Shown here: positions 1 to 9,941 of the stretch, one piece after another
How the letters are laid out: each line of letters opens with the position of its first letter
Position numbering within the stretch: the stretch's first letter is position 1
Origin: Varroa destructor
Lineage: Eukaryota; Arthropoda; Arachnida; Mesostigmata; Varroidae
NCBI RefSeq assembly: GCF_002443255.2
Contig: NW_019211459.1
Location: forward strand, 25,191,388 to 25,255,387
DNA length: 64,000 nt
Direction of reading: 5' to 3'
Position numbers and translations under genes: made by a program
Notes under the pieces: model-generated
Told to the model about the DNA's origin: nothing
Databases searched by the model: none
The model's input: only the letters and a program-made list of their open reading frames with translations

Positions 1-41
1 CGTCGGTACAAGCCATCCTGTGGCCATTCCACCATGCTCTA

Positions 42-66
42 CCCCCCCCCCCCCCCCAAAAAAAAA
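42..66. repeat. C16 followed by A9 homopolymer
   Basis: A run of 16 C is followed directly by 9 A. It is a simple low-complexity tract and a likely spot for assembly or sequencing error. Confidence 0.95.
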
Positions 67-1066
67 CAGTCGTCTTTTTCCTTTCCGCTACTGTGTTGAC
101 ACGTTCTCCTTCAGTTTTTCTAGTACTTTCGCCTGCTTCTGCTCTGCAAGATTTTTCAACTAATGTTAGCAAATCCTGCACCTGCCCTGCTATTTTGCCG
201 CCGTCGCTGTTGACATTTGCCCCCTGCTCGTTTTGGTACCTACTGTTCCGGTCATCAGTCCCGTTCAGGCCGGTGTTGCTGCTACTAAACTGGCTGATCA
301 GATGGTCTGACCAAGGTACATCGTGGGACATGCCGGCCAGAGCAAGAACTAGGCAGACCTGTCAGAAAGCACTTGTTTGTATCTAGCCGTCGCTTCAAAG
401 GACCGGAAACTGAGCGTCGCGCGACGACGTTCCTTTACGCTTTCTATTCCACATGATTCTACATACTGAAGGATGGGATATTGCTGTTAACCGGGTCGTC
501 ACTACTGTTACTACACATAAAGGCAGGAAGATCTTGCTTTTCATTTGAAGACTACTAGAACATAGTTTGAAGGAGGCGCCGACAAACGTGCTACGACTTT
601 GCGTTGCGTGCGACCAAGATCGGCGGAGATAAACAGGGCAAACCATGATTGGCTCTCATATAATTATTTCGAAGGGGAACGGTACCTCGAAATGGTGGAC
701 TGGTTACTACTTTTCTGGGTCGTATCAAGCCGGCTCGTGTAGCAGAAGACCTGATAGGGGAATGAAATGATGACGGCGACAAAAATATACTTTGAGAAAA
801 AGAATTTACGAGCTAGTAGTGAGCGCGAGTTTACAAAACAGTCCAGACGTAAAAGACTAAATGCAGAACCATCCATTTGTATGAGGAAATAATTAGTCCA
901 CATAGATTTTGGACAAGAGTGTGTTTAATTTGAGAGGTCACGAACTGGAGTTGTAAAGTATCTTAATACCAGGCATTCTATGATAGAATTGGCTGATAGG
1001 TTAGGTTTCCTAAAAGCAATCGATCGGACCACGGTCTCGATCGGCTTCCTGGCTTGAACCATTCAT

Positions 1067-1070
<4 letters not shown>
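67..1070. other. No gene recognised
   Basis: Only short frames of under about 100 codons occur on both strands. None has a convincing combination of start context, splice sites and composition. I see nothing further here. Confidence 0.5.

Positions 1071-1098
<28 letters not shown>
1071..1098. repeat. (GA)14 microsatellite
   Basis: Fourteen uninterrupted GA units are visible. No feature depends on it. Confidence 0.95.
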
Positions 1099-1101
<3 letters not shown>

Positions 1102-3398
1102 GGGCCATGTTGATGGTAACTTTTGCAACGCGTCCAAACGATATGCGCATTAGCTACCCGGACCACGCAGCCCCACATTATTAGCATATGAAGATGTAAC
1201 TGCTGTTATGCTTAAGTTAAATAGGCTTTGATAAACACATAATTTTTGTTATGAAGTTCCTTAGTTACTTCTGGAGCGAGATATAATTGTAGCAACCATA
1301 CATCCCCTACTAGAAACAGTCATTATAAAATGTGCGTGTTTTTTTAAATATATTAAAACAATAGATCTCTTGTTATCTCCTTAACAAACAGAGTCGAGGT
1401 AAGGCCCAAATTATGAATGAATCGTATAAAAACGCTAAAGCAAGTCTTAAAGGGAATATGCCAAAAATATTATAAAAATAGAAGAAATCTTCCACTAGGT
1501 CTATATTTGTTTCCACTTATGCTATTACTTTGACCGCGATTTTGCTAGCTTCTAATGATTCCCAGTGGGAGCAGGACAAAGAATTGACCTGAAATATACT
1601 CCACGGTCTTGCGGGCAATTTTGGACGCTGAAAAGTTGTCTCCCATCTGTTGTCAAGGCTGGACAACAACGAGCTTTAACCAAACGGAAACGCTGATGTT
1701 GACCAGACTAACTTCTCGACGGGCCTACAAAGCGCGAAGTTTAAAAAAAGAGTAGGGTCAAAACATAAACGCACTTCCTCGAAAAGCTCAACAACGCATC
1801 GCACAGCTTCTATATTGCTGGACCTGGGATCGGCATAACTTTCGAACTCTCGCTGGTTTATCCGGTGTTACGAATAATAAAAAAATCTCGCATCTATTAA
1901 TTAAGGGGATGCACTTTCTAGTTTATTGATCCAATTTTTAATATGTGAAGGTCCAAATGAACGTTCAATTGCGAACGCTGTTTGACTCGGCAGGTTGCCA
2001 AAGTCATGATAGATTATGCTTTTGTGGTAATAATAGACATTGTAGGCATACCTTATCTCTTCGATGGCGCGTCGTCGAATCAACAACATGGTATCTTCTG
2101 GCAGAGCCCATTCCACGAGAAGGCTGATGCCGACGTTCACTGTAAATGTCAGAAGATGGGGAAGCAGGCCACAACTCGGCCACACTGAAGCTCTTTTTTT
2201 GGCTATTTCACCTCATATCCTCTGCTCGCATTCCCCTTCGTTCCGTTACTTTTTTCTTTTTCAACAGCGGTTAGTGGCAGTAGACCCCTGGTTGATTCGT
2301 CTACGGCTTCATCAGTAGACCAAATGGTCGACGTACAACGATGAGCCAATGTTCCCGCCGGAAATGGGAGCAAAAAAGTGTCCGCGCTATTCGCAATTCC
2401 CCCGCCTTTGCCACTGTATCCTCCTTCCACACTCCGGTCTACTCTTCTTTTCGCAGTGTGCTTCGTATCGACATTTCCCTTGGCCGCGTGTACACTTGCA
2501 CACAGACCTACATACACTCGCTGAATGGTCTAAAGATAGCCAGTAGCTGGATATGTCTTGGTTACTGCGGCCAGACGAACGCCACCGGCATCGATCGGAC
2601 ACGAATCGACGCCGATTTTGCCCGACCGCTAGCTTCAGAGTGCGTAGTACTAGTAGGATAGTAGTAGTGTCGGTAACCGACCGAAACGAAGTAGTCAGTC
2701 GACAAGACGCTCTACCTACCTACCCAGCAGGCGGCCTCAAATGATGTGGACCGTACTAGCAAGCTGCGCTGGGGGCTGGGGCTCCTGCAGCGCCATGTCG
2801 ATTTCTTTTCTTGCTTCTTACACGATCCACACAGATTACAGGGGCACTTCTTCACAGATGGCCCAGGGACATTTACCCTTTCCGTTTTTCAGTGTAGGCT
2901 TTCACATGTATCCACTACGCTGCAGCCACTGACCCCAACTGCGCCGGTCAATTGGTGGTTGGCTCGACAGTGAATCGGCCAGGAGTCGACTTCTGGGGCA
3001 CTCTACATAAACGGGAAACATGGAGAAATCGAAAAAAACCAAGGAGTAGACTTGCAAGGCAGCAGTGGCGCGTGAGGCCGGAGGTGTGCTAGGTATGATG
3101 GAACGGGCTAGGGGTAAGTTCGGAGGAAAAATGTGTAGCATGGTGGCGGTAGTAGTCGGAATGGGGGTAAAGAATCAGACGAGGGACGGGTGATCATTTG
3201 GCGTCGTGCGTTGCTGCTCAGCTGCCGCCACCGATAGAAGCACTATCACCACCACTACGGTAGTAGCGACTACAGTTACTTTTGCTAGCCAGCCTTTTTC
3301 GTAGACCCTCGTAACAGCTCGATCGCCTCCTCTCCATACTCATCGGACTCGGCTAGCGCCTCACCTCTGCCAACGCTAACAGTTCGGAAGAGGCAATC
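1099..3398. other. Probable non-coding, becoming GC-rich from about 2.0 kb
   Basis: No convincing exon is seen. A good splice acceptor (pyrimidine tract then TTTTTCAG, AG at 2891-2892) and a good donor (GTAAGTT at 3114) lie 220 bases apart, but every frame between them contains stops, so at most a non-coding exon is supported. Bases 3181-3398 just ahead of the candidate start at 3399 could be 5' untranslated sequence. Confidence 0.4.
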
Positions 3399-3589
3399 AT
3401 GGCCAAGTTTGCTGGCGGTACGTTGTCGTCCGTCCTGGATAGAACTGGGGGACAGGCAAAGTCTGGCCGGATAGAGTCAACTAGGTGGATAATCGGTGGC
3501 TGAGTCGAAGACTGGTTGCCTTGTCGCTTTCGGGCCTTTTCTTCGTTTTCAGGTGACGCTCTCGGCTATGAGAAGCAGACAGCGCTAAG
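3399..3589 (+). CDS. Candidate two-part first coding exon with a 37-nt micro-exon
   Basis: ATG at 3399 has an ideal start context (A at -3, G at +4). A donor GTACGT at 3418 ends a 19-nt coding piece. The next acceptor follows the tract CTTTTCTTCGTTTTCAG (AG at 3551-3552). The following 37 bases (3553-3589) stay open and end at a strong donor, CTAAG|GTAAGG. Joined, they encode 18 residues, MAKFAGG then DALGYEKQTAL, leaving two bases (AG) for the next codon (phase 2). The intron would be 135 nt, a normal arthropod size. Without splicing, the ATG frame runs only about 33 codons. The protein is not recognised. The next exon must enter in phase 2, as the candidate at 36831 does. Confidence 0.35.
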
Positions 3590-4999
3590 GTAAGGGCAAA
3601 CCGACCCGGGCAAAAAAAAGACAAGAAGACTGGGTCTAGCTGATGTTAGAAAAAGGACCAATAATGGCGGAGCTGGCGGATGAAAGAAGACAGCGTCGAA
3701 TTGAGGCTCAGAAGTGAGTCCTTGTAAAAAGAAGAGAAGGGAAAAATGCTTCGCCGATCGTTGGTCACCCGCTCAGCACCAAACTCAGCGTACCGAATCC
3801 TCTCCGTTATTTTTCGAAGGCCTATCCCCGATCGCTCCACTGTCAGCCTTCTTCGAATTTCTGCGCCTCATCCTTCAGCCGATTCTTCGTTGCTGATGTT
3901 ACCACGACTCTCTCTCCCGAATGCTTCTCATTATTTTTGCTGTCGGTGGCGTTTGCTAGCTTCTGCAGCGACATCCAGTAAACTGCGCCCGACGTTCTCC
4001 GGTGGGCTTGTTTCTCCTAGAAAAGCCATGTGCATTTGTACTTGCTCTCGTTGTAACTCAGCAAATAGCCACATGCTTTGTCCTTCACTAGGCTCTCGTT
4101 AATCAGAACGTGACGAGCAATACAGCGTAACAGTACGTCGATAATAGTAGTTCTCGATTACCTTTACATCACACATCAATTAGTTACTTACTATCTTTCT
4201 ACACGTCACCCCCTCCACTGAGTATTGAGATGCCGTCTTGGACTCGTTTATCAAATTAGGATTGATTGATGTTGGTGAATGTCTGAAGGAGAAACATTGA
4301 TTGGGGGGCCATTTTTGAACTAGGTAAAAAGGATGAATCAAATTAATGTTTAAACATCGTAGAAATGCAACGTTTTCATCAGCTGATTTTTAATAAGATT
4401 GCTTATGATGGGAGCTGACAGAAGTGTTGATTTAAGCTTCGATTAGATCTCAGTTGGCACCAAACGCTATTGCCAGTTCCTGTGCGGCTTTCAAAAAAAA
4501 ACTAGGGGCAGAGTTACGCCAACTGCATATGATAATTTGTATGCCTAAAGAAAGGTATTATTAATATAAAGGTTAGTCGAAGGCAGGGCTTCTTATAATT
4601 TCTCACAACTCTTTATATCAAGTCATCTAATGAAAAGCGTAAACCGAAGAATGTTGCCGCATCGCTTTCGTAGAAACGAAACCGTTACAAAGGCAGTGTA
4701 ATGGGTCAATGTATGGTGAAATCATAGATACTATCGTCACTATCATCGTCACTATTTAGAGATATTGGTCTTTCGTGGTCACTTTTAAAGGTTCACCGTA
4801 CATTTAGAAAGAGACAGGCTGTGGGCTCTTTGAATTGAAACCTCGAGTGGGAGTTAATCAAGTAGACGTCATCTAAATGCCCGCGTTCATTTAGGTGTAG
4901 CTCATAAACGGGCGACATCAACGACAACTTGATATTGACCATCGTTGATTGCATACATTAGTGTCTCGATAAGGATAATAACAACAGCTTTGTTAATAT
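3590..4999. other. Likely intron or intergenic
   Basis: A 118-codon open frame at 3746-4102 lacks supporting signals. The rest is AT-rich with no sustained frame. I see no gene. Confidence 0.45.
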
Positions 5000-5305
5000 A
5001 TGTTTTTGTTGCGTTTGCCGACTTTACACGGTGATTCTTTAGATTACAAAAATAACGACGACAGCGACGTCGCCAACATCAGCAGCAGCAGCAGCAACAA
5101 CAACGCGTTTTTATCTCCAACGTAGGAGGATAGCATCGATGAGGTTGATACCCATTTTCATTGCATACGGTCCGCACCTAAAACGACCTGTTTGTGCGGC
5201 GGCTGCGGCGGCGGCGGCGGCGGCACGAACGAAGCGCTCTATGAAGATGGGCAGGCTGTGCACCTCCGTAATGCTGAAAGCCACAAAGAAAAGATGGTAG
5301 CTTAG
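5000..5305 (+). CDS. Coding-like frame split by one in-frame TAG
   Basis: One frame runs from ATG 5000 to a TAG at 5123-5125 and then stays open to a second TAG at 5303-5305. The first 41 codons include an Asp/Asn-rich part and a Ser/Asn run made by (AGC)n(AAC)n. The second part, 57 codons from 5126, is acidic (it starts EDSIDEVDTH), then has a Cys/Gly run from (GGC)n, then an acidic and basic tail. The TAG is preceded by a pyrimidine-rich tract (GTTTTTATCTCC), so it could be the AG of a splice acceptor with the exon starting at 5126. GTAGCT at 5297 could be a donor (phase 0 in and out). Alternatives are stop readthrough or a decayed gene. The protein is not recognised. Confidence 0.3.
5081..5104. 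repeat. (AGC)n followed by (AAC)n trinucleotide tract
   Basis: About five AGC units run into three AAC units. In the + frame described at 5000 they encode Ser then Asn, as in many arthropod low-complexity protein segments. Confidence 0.9.
5196..5224. repeat. (GGC)n trinucleotide tract
   Basis: A near-perfect GGC array broken by one TGC. It encodes Gly with one Cys in the + frame described at 5000. Confidence 0.9.
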
Positions 5306-6280
5306 CCAGGTCTTGTATGCGAGACATCACCAGCCAAAACGATGATAATGACGACAATCCTAGGCTCTACCCTCTGTTATGTTTACTTGAGCAAAAGGGT
5401 AAAATTTCGTGCCAGAAACATTTCTACAGTTAGTTTTCCTCTACTCTAGCTGCCATTTTGCACGAGGAGTAAGTAAGATACTAAGAGTTTCAAGGGGAAA
5501 TACGCTCTCGCTCGCTTGGAACAACTTCTAGCCACGCCCGTCGGCGCAATACTACGTGATGAAATGACGACTAGCTATAGTGTATGCTGGTGTCTTTAAC
5601 ACTGTGAAGCCTTAGTCATCAACGATTTGAGACCACTCTTTTCGCCTTATGGATGCCTGTGCAACGTGGAAATCCTTGCTCTTCGGTTTCCAGCGGAAAG
5701 TGCCCTAGTAAACAATTTGTATATTTATTTATACAATAAACAGTGTGAAGGGTTCCGTGGTTCGTTGTTGTTGTTGACGTTACGCTAACCGCAGAACCAA
5801 GTTTGTTAGTAGGCGACAAAAGACCGACTATTGTCTCATACATTTTATTCTCATCTAGAATAAACGGAGATCTATTAAATTGTGTGAATTTGTTGCGCTA
5901 ATGTCAAATCCCTCAACAAGCTCTGGATGTCGAAGCCTAATCGAGATGAAGCCAGCGCCGTACTCTGTATGCTGCAGTGGCTATGAAGTATAGGCGTTAT
6001 ATAACTGCATATTGTTAGCGCGTATTTCCAGCCAGCTTTTCACTGCACAACGATTTCGGCTGCCTCATAATAAAATATCGAGGCGACGACTTTTCGCAGA
6101 ATAGCAATGTCGGCCTACGGAAGAACAGATAGTGCTATATAGTTTCCTGCCACACCGAGCCGACCCGCGAAACTAAAATCAGGATAAGTCGTTTCGGTAC
6201 ATTGAGGCATTTGTTGAAGCCACACATCGTATATAAAGTATCGAAGTTATAACTATTATAGCTGTTAAATATAACGGCTG
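5306..6280. other. Mostly non-coding; strong orphan donor at 5469
   Basis: The frame used at 5000-5305 stays open again for roughly 45 codons after 5305 and includes a hydrophobic stretch, so the decayed or split coding unit might extend here. A strong donor-like site (GGA|GTAAGTAAGA) lies at 5469. No matching exon can be fixed. Confidence 0.35.
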
Positions 6281-6324
6281 CATTAGTGTATATATGTACA
6301 TACATGTATATATATACACTAATG
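6281..6324. repeat. AT-rich near-perfect palindrome
   Basis: Left arm 6281-6301 (CATTAGTGTATATATG...) is the reverse complement of right arm 6304-6324 with one mismatch and a 2-base centre. Further TA repeats continue to about 6354. It could extrude as a cruciform. It lies about 115 bases ahead of a repeat core that recurs near 16.4 kb, also just after an AT-rich hairpin. Confidence 0.9.
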
Positions 6325-6430
6325 TATATATATATATATGTATATATATATATAGTGTTATAACTGGTTCGTATCTATTAACTTCTTTATTAGATGCCGT
6401 GTTTTTTTTCGAATCTTACTTTGCTTTTGT

Positions 6431-6530
6431 TTACCTCAGGCTAATCAATGATGAATTTGTCAATTGCAACACTCCAGACGGCCTTCACTCATACACAGAA
6501 TTGATATAAGCGAGGATATCAGCTCTATAT
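6431..6530 (+). repeat. Copy A of a two-copy dispersed element
   Basis: The core TACCTCAGGYTRATCRATGA and the following bases to ACGGCC resemble bases 16393-16455. In one frame both copies read YLRLI followed by N/D and D/E residues. The junction TTTGTTTACCTCAG|G is also a strong splice-acceptor shape, so this could be an exon start rather than a repeat. See copy B. Confidence 0.4.
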
Positions 6531-7379
6531 AACGATTGGCTTGCCGTTGACGATAGTGGCCGTTACAGTTTACAGATGAAACAAATTGAACTCCAATTAA
6601 AAGCTTGCCCCAACGATTCCTCTCATTTATATATATAGATCATACACATAAACAACGCTGCTAGGGCAACGATTATCTACATGGAGCAGTAACGCAATCT
6701 AGCTCGAACGTTATCTCACCACATAAGAGATACCTACAGATTGACAGATAGTTGTCTACTCGACCTGTACTAGAACTATTGATGATTACTGTCAAAAAGA
6801 ATTTGTATTTAAAAGGATAGCATAAATGTGAACGTACGGACATGTGTATAGTCACCGATAGAAAACACCATCCCACACTGACCGTCGAGGGAATGATAAC
6901 TGTATTAGTTAAGCCTTAACGCAATGGCCCGGATACAGACCTGGGGGTCGCTACTTTCGTTTCCCACAACCATTATCAGTTTAGGTCTCTGGTTAATATT
7001 GTAACTCCCTAACCCCGTAATTTCTCCCAGCTTTTGACTCGCACTAAAGATACATCCCGAAAACAGTCTTCTTCAAAAGGGAGATACACAGTAGCTCGTT
7101 TAATGAAGACATCGACATCTTACGATCGATAATTCTACCATATGAGCTCATGTTGCCATTGCTCTAAACAACAGCACATATACGTTGACACTTCGAGCCT
7201 TACAGCAAGGTTAACTTCTGCCTTCGTAGCGTCATTCTATGTACATCGTAGGCATCTGTTATTGTTGTTGTTTCTACTACAAAACACGGCAGCAAACATA
7301 GTGAAAGACAGTTGCGCCGCAGTCAGATTGCCGTCGCATTTCCAATTAAAGTTTGTGTGACTTCCACATTTCCCTGCAC
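6531..7379. other. No gene recognised; possible untranslated exon near the end
   Basis: A 72-codon frame (7142-7360) has a poor start context and no supporting homology. It ends 27 bases before the splice signal at 7388, so the 3' part could be 5' untranslated sequence. Confidence 0.4.
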
Positions 7380-7393
7380 AGTTACAGGTAAGC
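7380..7393 (+). other. Back-to-back splice acceptor and donor (ratchet-like) site
   Basis: A pyrimidine-rich tract ends in GTTACAG at 7387 and is followed at once by GTAAGC at 7388. This is the layout of recursive (ratchet) splice points in long arthropod introns. It could equally be the plain donor of an untranslated exon. It sits 78 bases ahead of the candidate start codon at 7466. Confidence 0.35.
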
Positions 7394-7465
7394 GCCACCG
7401 CCACACTGCGGCACCAACTGGCACGGGCCTCTTGAACGCCGTCGCCGTTGGGCCGCGTCAAAGTT

Positions 7466-7665
7466 ATGGCTGAATTCGAGATTCGCGCCAATCGCGTGCA
7501 GCAATGCCATCCTGCCGAATCTGCACTTTCCGTCAACAGCAAGGCCAACGGCAGCAGCGGCAACTTTCTGGACAAGTTCCGCCGGCGCCTGTTAACCGAA
7601 ACAAAGCTCCATAACTATGCTACCCTTGAGGTCGTTGGGTCACTTTGCCGGCCGCATATGGGAAG
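7466..7665 (+). CDS. Candidate first coding exon, protein unknown
   Basis: ATG 7466 has a good start context (G at -3, G at +4). The frame encodes about 66 residues beginning MAEFEIRANRVQQ, with a Ser/Asn/Gly-rich middle and then a basic stretch (FLDKFRRRLLTE). Codons end mostly in C or G, unlike the flanking sequence. A good donor, GGGAAG|GTATGC, follows at 7666 and leaves two bases (AG), phase 2. Without splicing the frame ends at 7762. I see no signal peptide or membrane segment. Its phase matches the 3399-3589 candidate, so both could be alternative first exons of one gene. The family is not recognised. Confidence 0.4.
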
Positions 7666-9713
7666 GTATGCCAGCTCTTGCAGTCACTGGTGCTATGCCG
7701 TTGCCGTCGCCTCTGTTTACAGTAACGCTGTTGGCTGCTTCTATAATCCGACTCGTTTATAAGTAACATTATATTCGGTCCTCGGAAGGGGCTGTACGGT
7801 CCATATGGGTGCGTGGACTCTTATGGGAGTGTGTTCAAGCTAAAGACTGGTCTAAACTTGTCAGAGATAGAGGAGGAGGCAGACAGCGCATACAAGTTGG
7901 CCAAGTAATTATCCTATATGACGAAAAGTTTTATCTAGTTTAGCTGGTGAAAAACAAGCGAACGTAACCCTACCTGTTCAGTTAATTGGGTTAAACAGCT
8001 TGTTATTTTGCCCATTATTATCATTATTCTAATTTTCCTGTGAACCTGTGCTTCGTATTGCATTCATGATTGTGTTGTTTGATGAGTTTTCTATGGTCCT
8101 AGTTATAGTTTATAGCAACACCTGTACAATTAAGTCAAAAACTATTGCTTCCCTATAGTACGGCGAGGATGCTTAAACCTGCGGGGACAGCAGATCGTTG
8201 TTCTTTTTCTGTAAGATAAGATAAACTAAAAAATAACCTGTTTTCTTTTTAATTACTTTCATTTTATGCGCATTGAAGCCGTGAAATTTTGTCATAAGTA
8301 GCATATGCTATATCTTTGTCAGCTCTATTGAACAAGCAAAATACTGTAAGTATACGAAAATTAATAGTGAATAATTAACGCAAAATGTCTGCTTTTTTAC
8401 TAAAGCGCTGCATTATTCTGAAATGACGAAGCTGAGAAGCGAACGAACGTGTTTTCTCTTACAACGATGTATATCAGTTAGGTGGGCCTCTCTTCTGCTA
8501 GGTATCTCCTTCTTGTACCCATCGTACGATGTCGTATCGTGGTGGCATTCTGTTAACATCGGAACTTACCATAGAAAGAGCGCCTTCTCTCCTCCCGTTC
8601 CGTTTGAGTTGAGGCACTGCGTGAAACGACAGGGACGAGTGAAGCAACGTTCCTCGGTAACGTCTTCTAACGGAAAGCGGTACCGACACTTGCCTATGTC
8701 GTCCGTCGCCCGCGCACTGAACACTCGAAAACACTTTTGTCGAATCCCAGCGATACGAGTGCAATCCCTTACTGAAGAATATCTCTCGCGTTGGCAACTT
8801 CCAGTCTCCTCCTCAACCCACTGACGTCCCCCTCCATCCAACCGGTTTCTCAGCTATCCGCTACAATACCCGCGTTTGCTAGCTGCATTTGCACACAATT
8901 CTTCAGATCCTGTTGTTCTCTATTGACGCTCAGTTTGCACACACATATAAGGGTCCCCACAACATAAAGAGGCGGTGGGCGCACGCCAGTCGCACGGCCA
9001 GCCGACCCACATAGTTGCGCAAAGCTACATATTCATTGCAGTGCTCGCAGCGGTTCAGGGGAATCGTGACGCTCAGACTAGCCGTGTGATACAAGAGCTC
9101 TACCACAACTTCGTACCCTTTGAGCTGCACTTGAGGGTAGCGGCTTCTCTTGTCCTTGCTGCAAAAGAGAAAGCATAGTGCGCACCAAGCGGCTTTTTTT
9201 GTCTCACAAATTCCGCACTGTTGGAAAGGCCACTGAACTCGAAAAGCCAGGCATTGCTAGCTATAGGTTAGCAGTAGGGCGCAGTTTGTGACGTTGTGCT
9301 TCCGAAAGCCGGTCTTTTACATGACGAAGGTGGCACAACCAAGCGGTACTGGTGGAAGAGGGGACTCTGCAGTACCAGGCGAGGCTACGATGCGTAGGCC
9401 ACACTGGAGCTATCTCTGCGACTCGAGGAGGCTGTATCACACAACAAGCTCACACTCAGAAAAAGCTAGATGTCAGGTTGAGGAAGAAGCTAACCTGGGA
9501 GAAGGGGAAGGAGGCCTAAAGCAGGCGGGAACCAGCAGGGTATAGTGAGCGGGACTGGTACGCCGTACAAGTGCAGGATAGCCGTAAGATAGGACGAAGG
9601 TACCGTAGGACCACGGCTCTTAGCCCGCCTGAAAGCAGTAGCAGCTGTCAGACTCCGCTACCTCCGCTCATCTTGCCCCATCCTTATTTCGGTTCTGGAA
9701 GGAAGGTGCGCCC
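7666..9713. other. No firm gene; isolated frames only
   Basis: Includes a 133-codon open frame from ATG 8423 to 8824 in a locally GC-rich patch. It has no splice or poly(A) support, and the opposite strand is open over much of the same span, which points to base composition rather than coding. An orphan donor-like site (ACT|GTAAGTATA) lies at 8346. Confidence 0.4.
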
Positions 9714-9941
9714 ATGCCGCCTCTTTATCACCAGCCGGACTATACCCCCAACAGGGTACCTTCGGGAGTGACGGGTGAGTTCCATGGGCGGCAAGGAAAT
9801 CGGGTAGAACCGCAGCTCAGTGTAACGGTGCTGCTCGAACGGAGTGAGCGGGACAACTGGGTTGGTTGGCGACAGAGCACTACGGAACATTGCCGTCCTG
9901 GGCAGATATCAGCGTCGGTTCATAGGAAGAGAGACTTCTAA
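9714..9941 (+). CDS. Candidate small ORF or first exon
   Basis: ATG 9714 opens a 75-residue frame (starts MPPLYHQPDYTPNRVPSG) with C/G-ending codons and a balanced residue mix. A strong donor ACGG|GTGAGT lies inside it at 9775, so the real exon may be 9714-9774 (20 codons plus one base, phase 1). The base at -3 is C, which is a weak start context. If unspliced it would be a short hydrophilic protein without a signal peptide. Not recognised. Chance openness in a GC-rich patch is possible. Confidence 0.25.
   Translation: MPPLYHQPDYTPNRVPSGVTGEFHGRQGNRVEPQLSVTVLLERSERDNWVGWRQSTTEHCRPGQISASVHRKRDF

Noticed and set aside
8423..8824. 133-codon ORF with an ATG
   Set aside because: Both strands are open in a GC-rich patch, there is no splice or poly(A) support and the reading is Arg/Ser-rich as in random GC-rich DNA.
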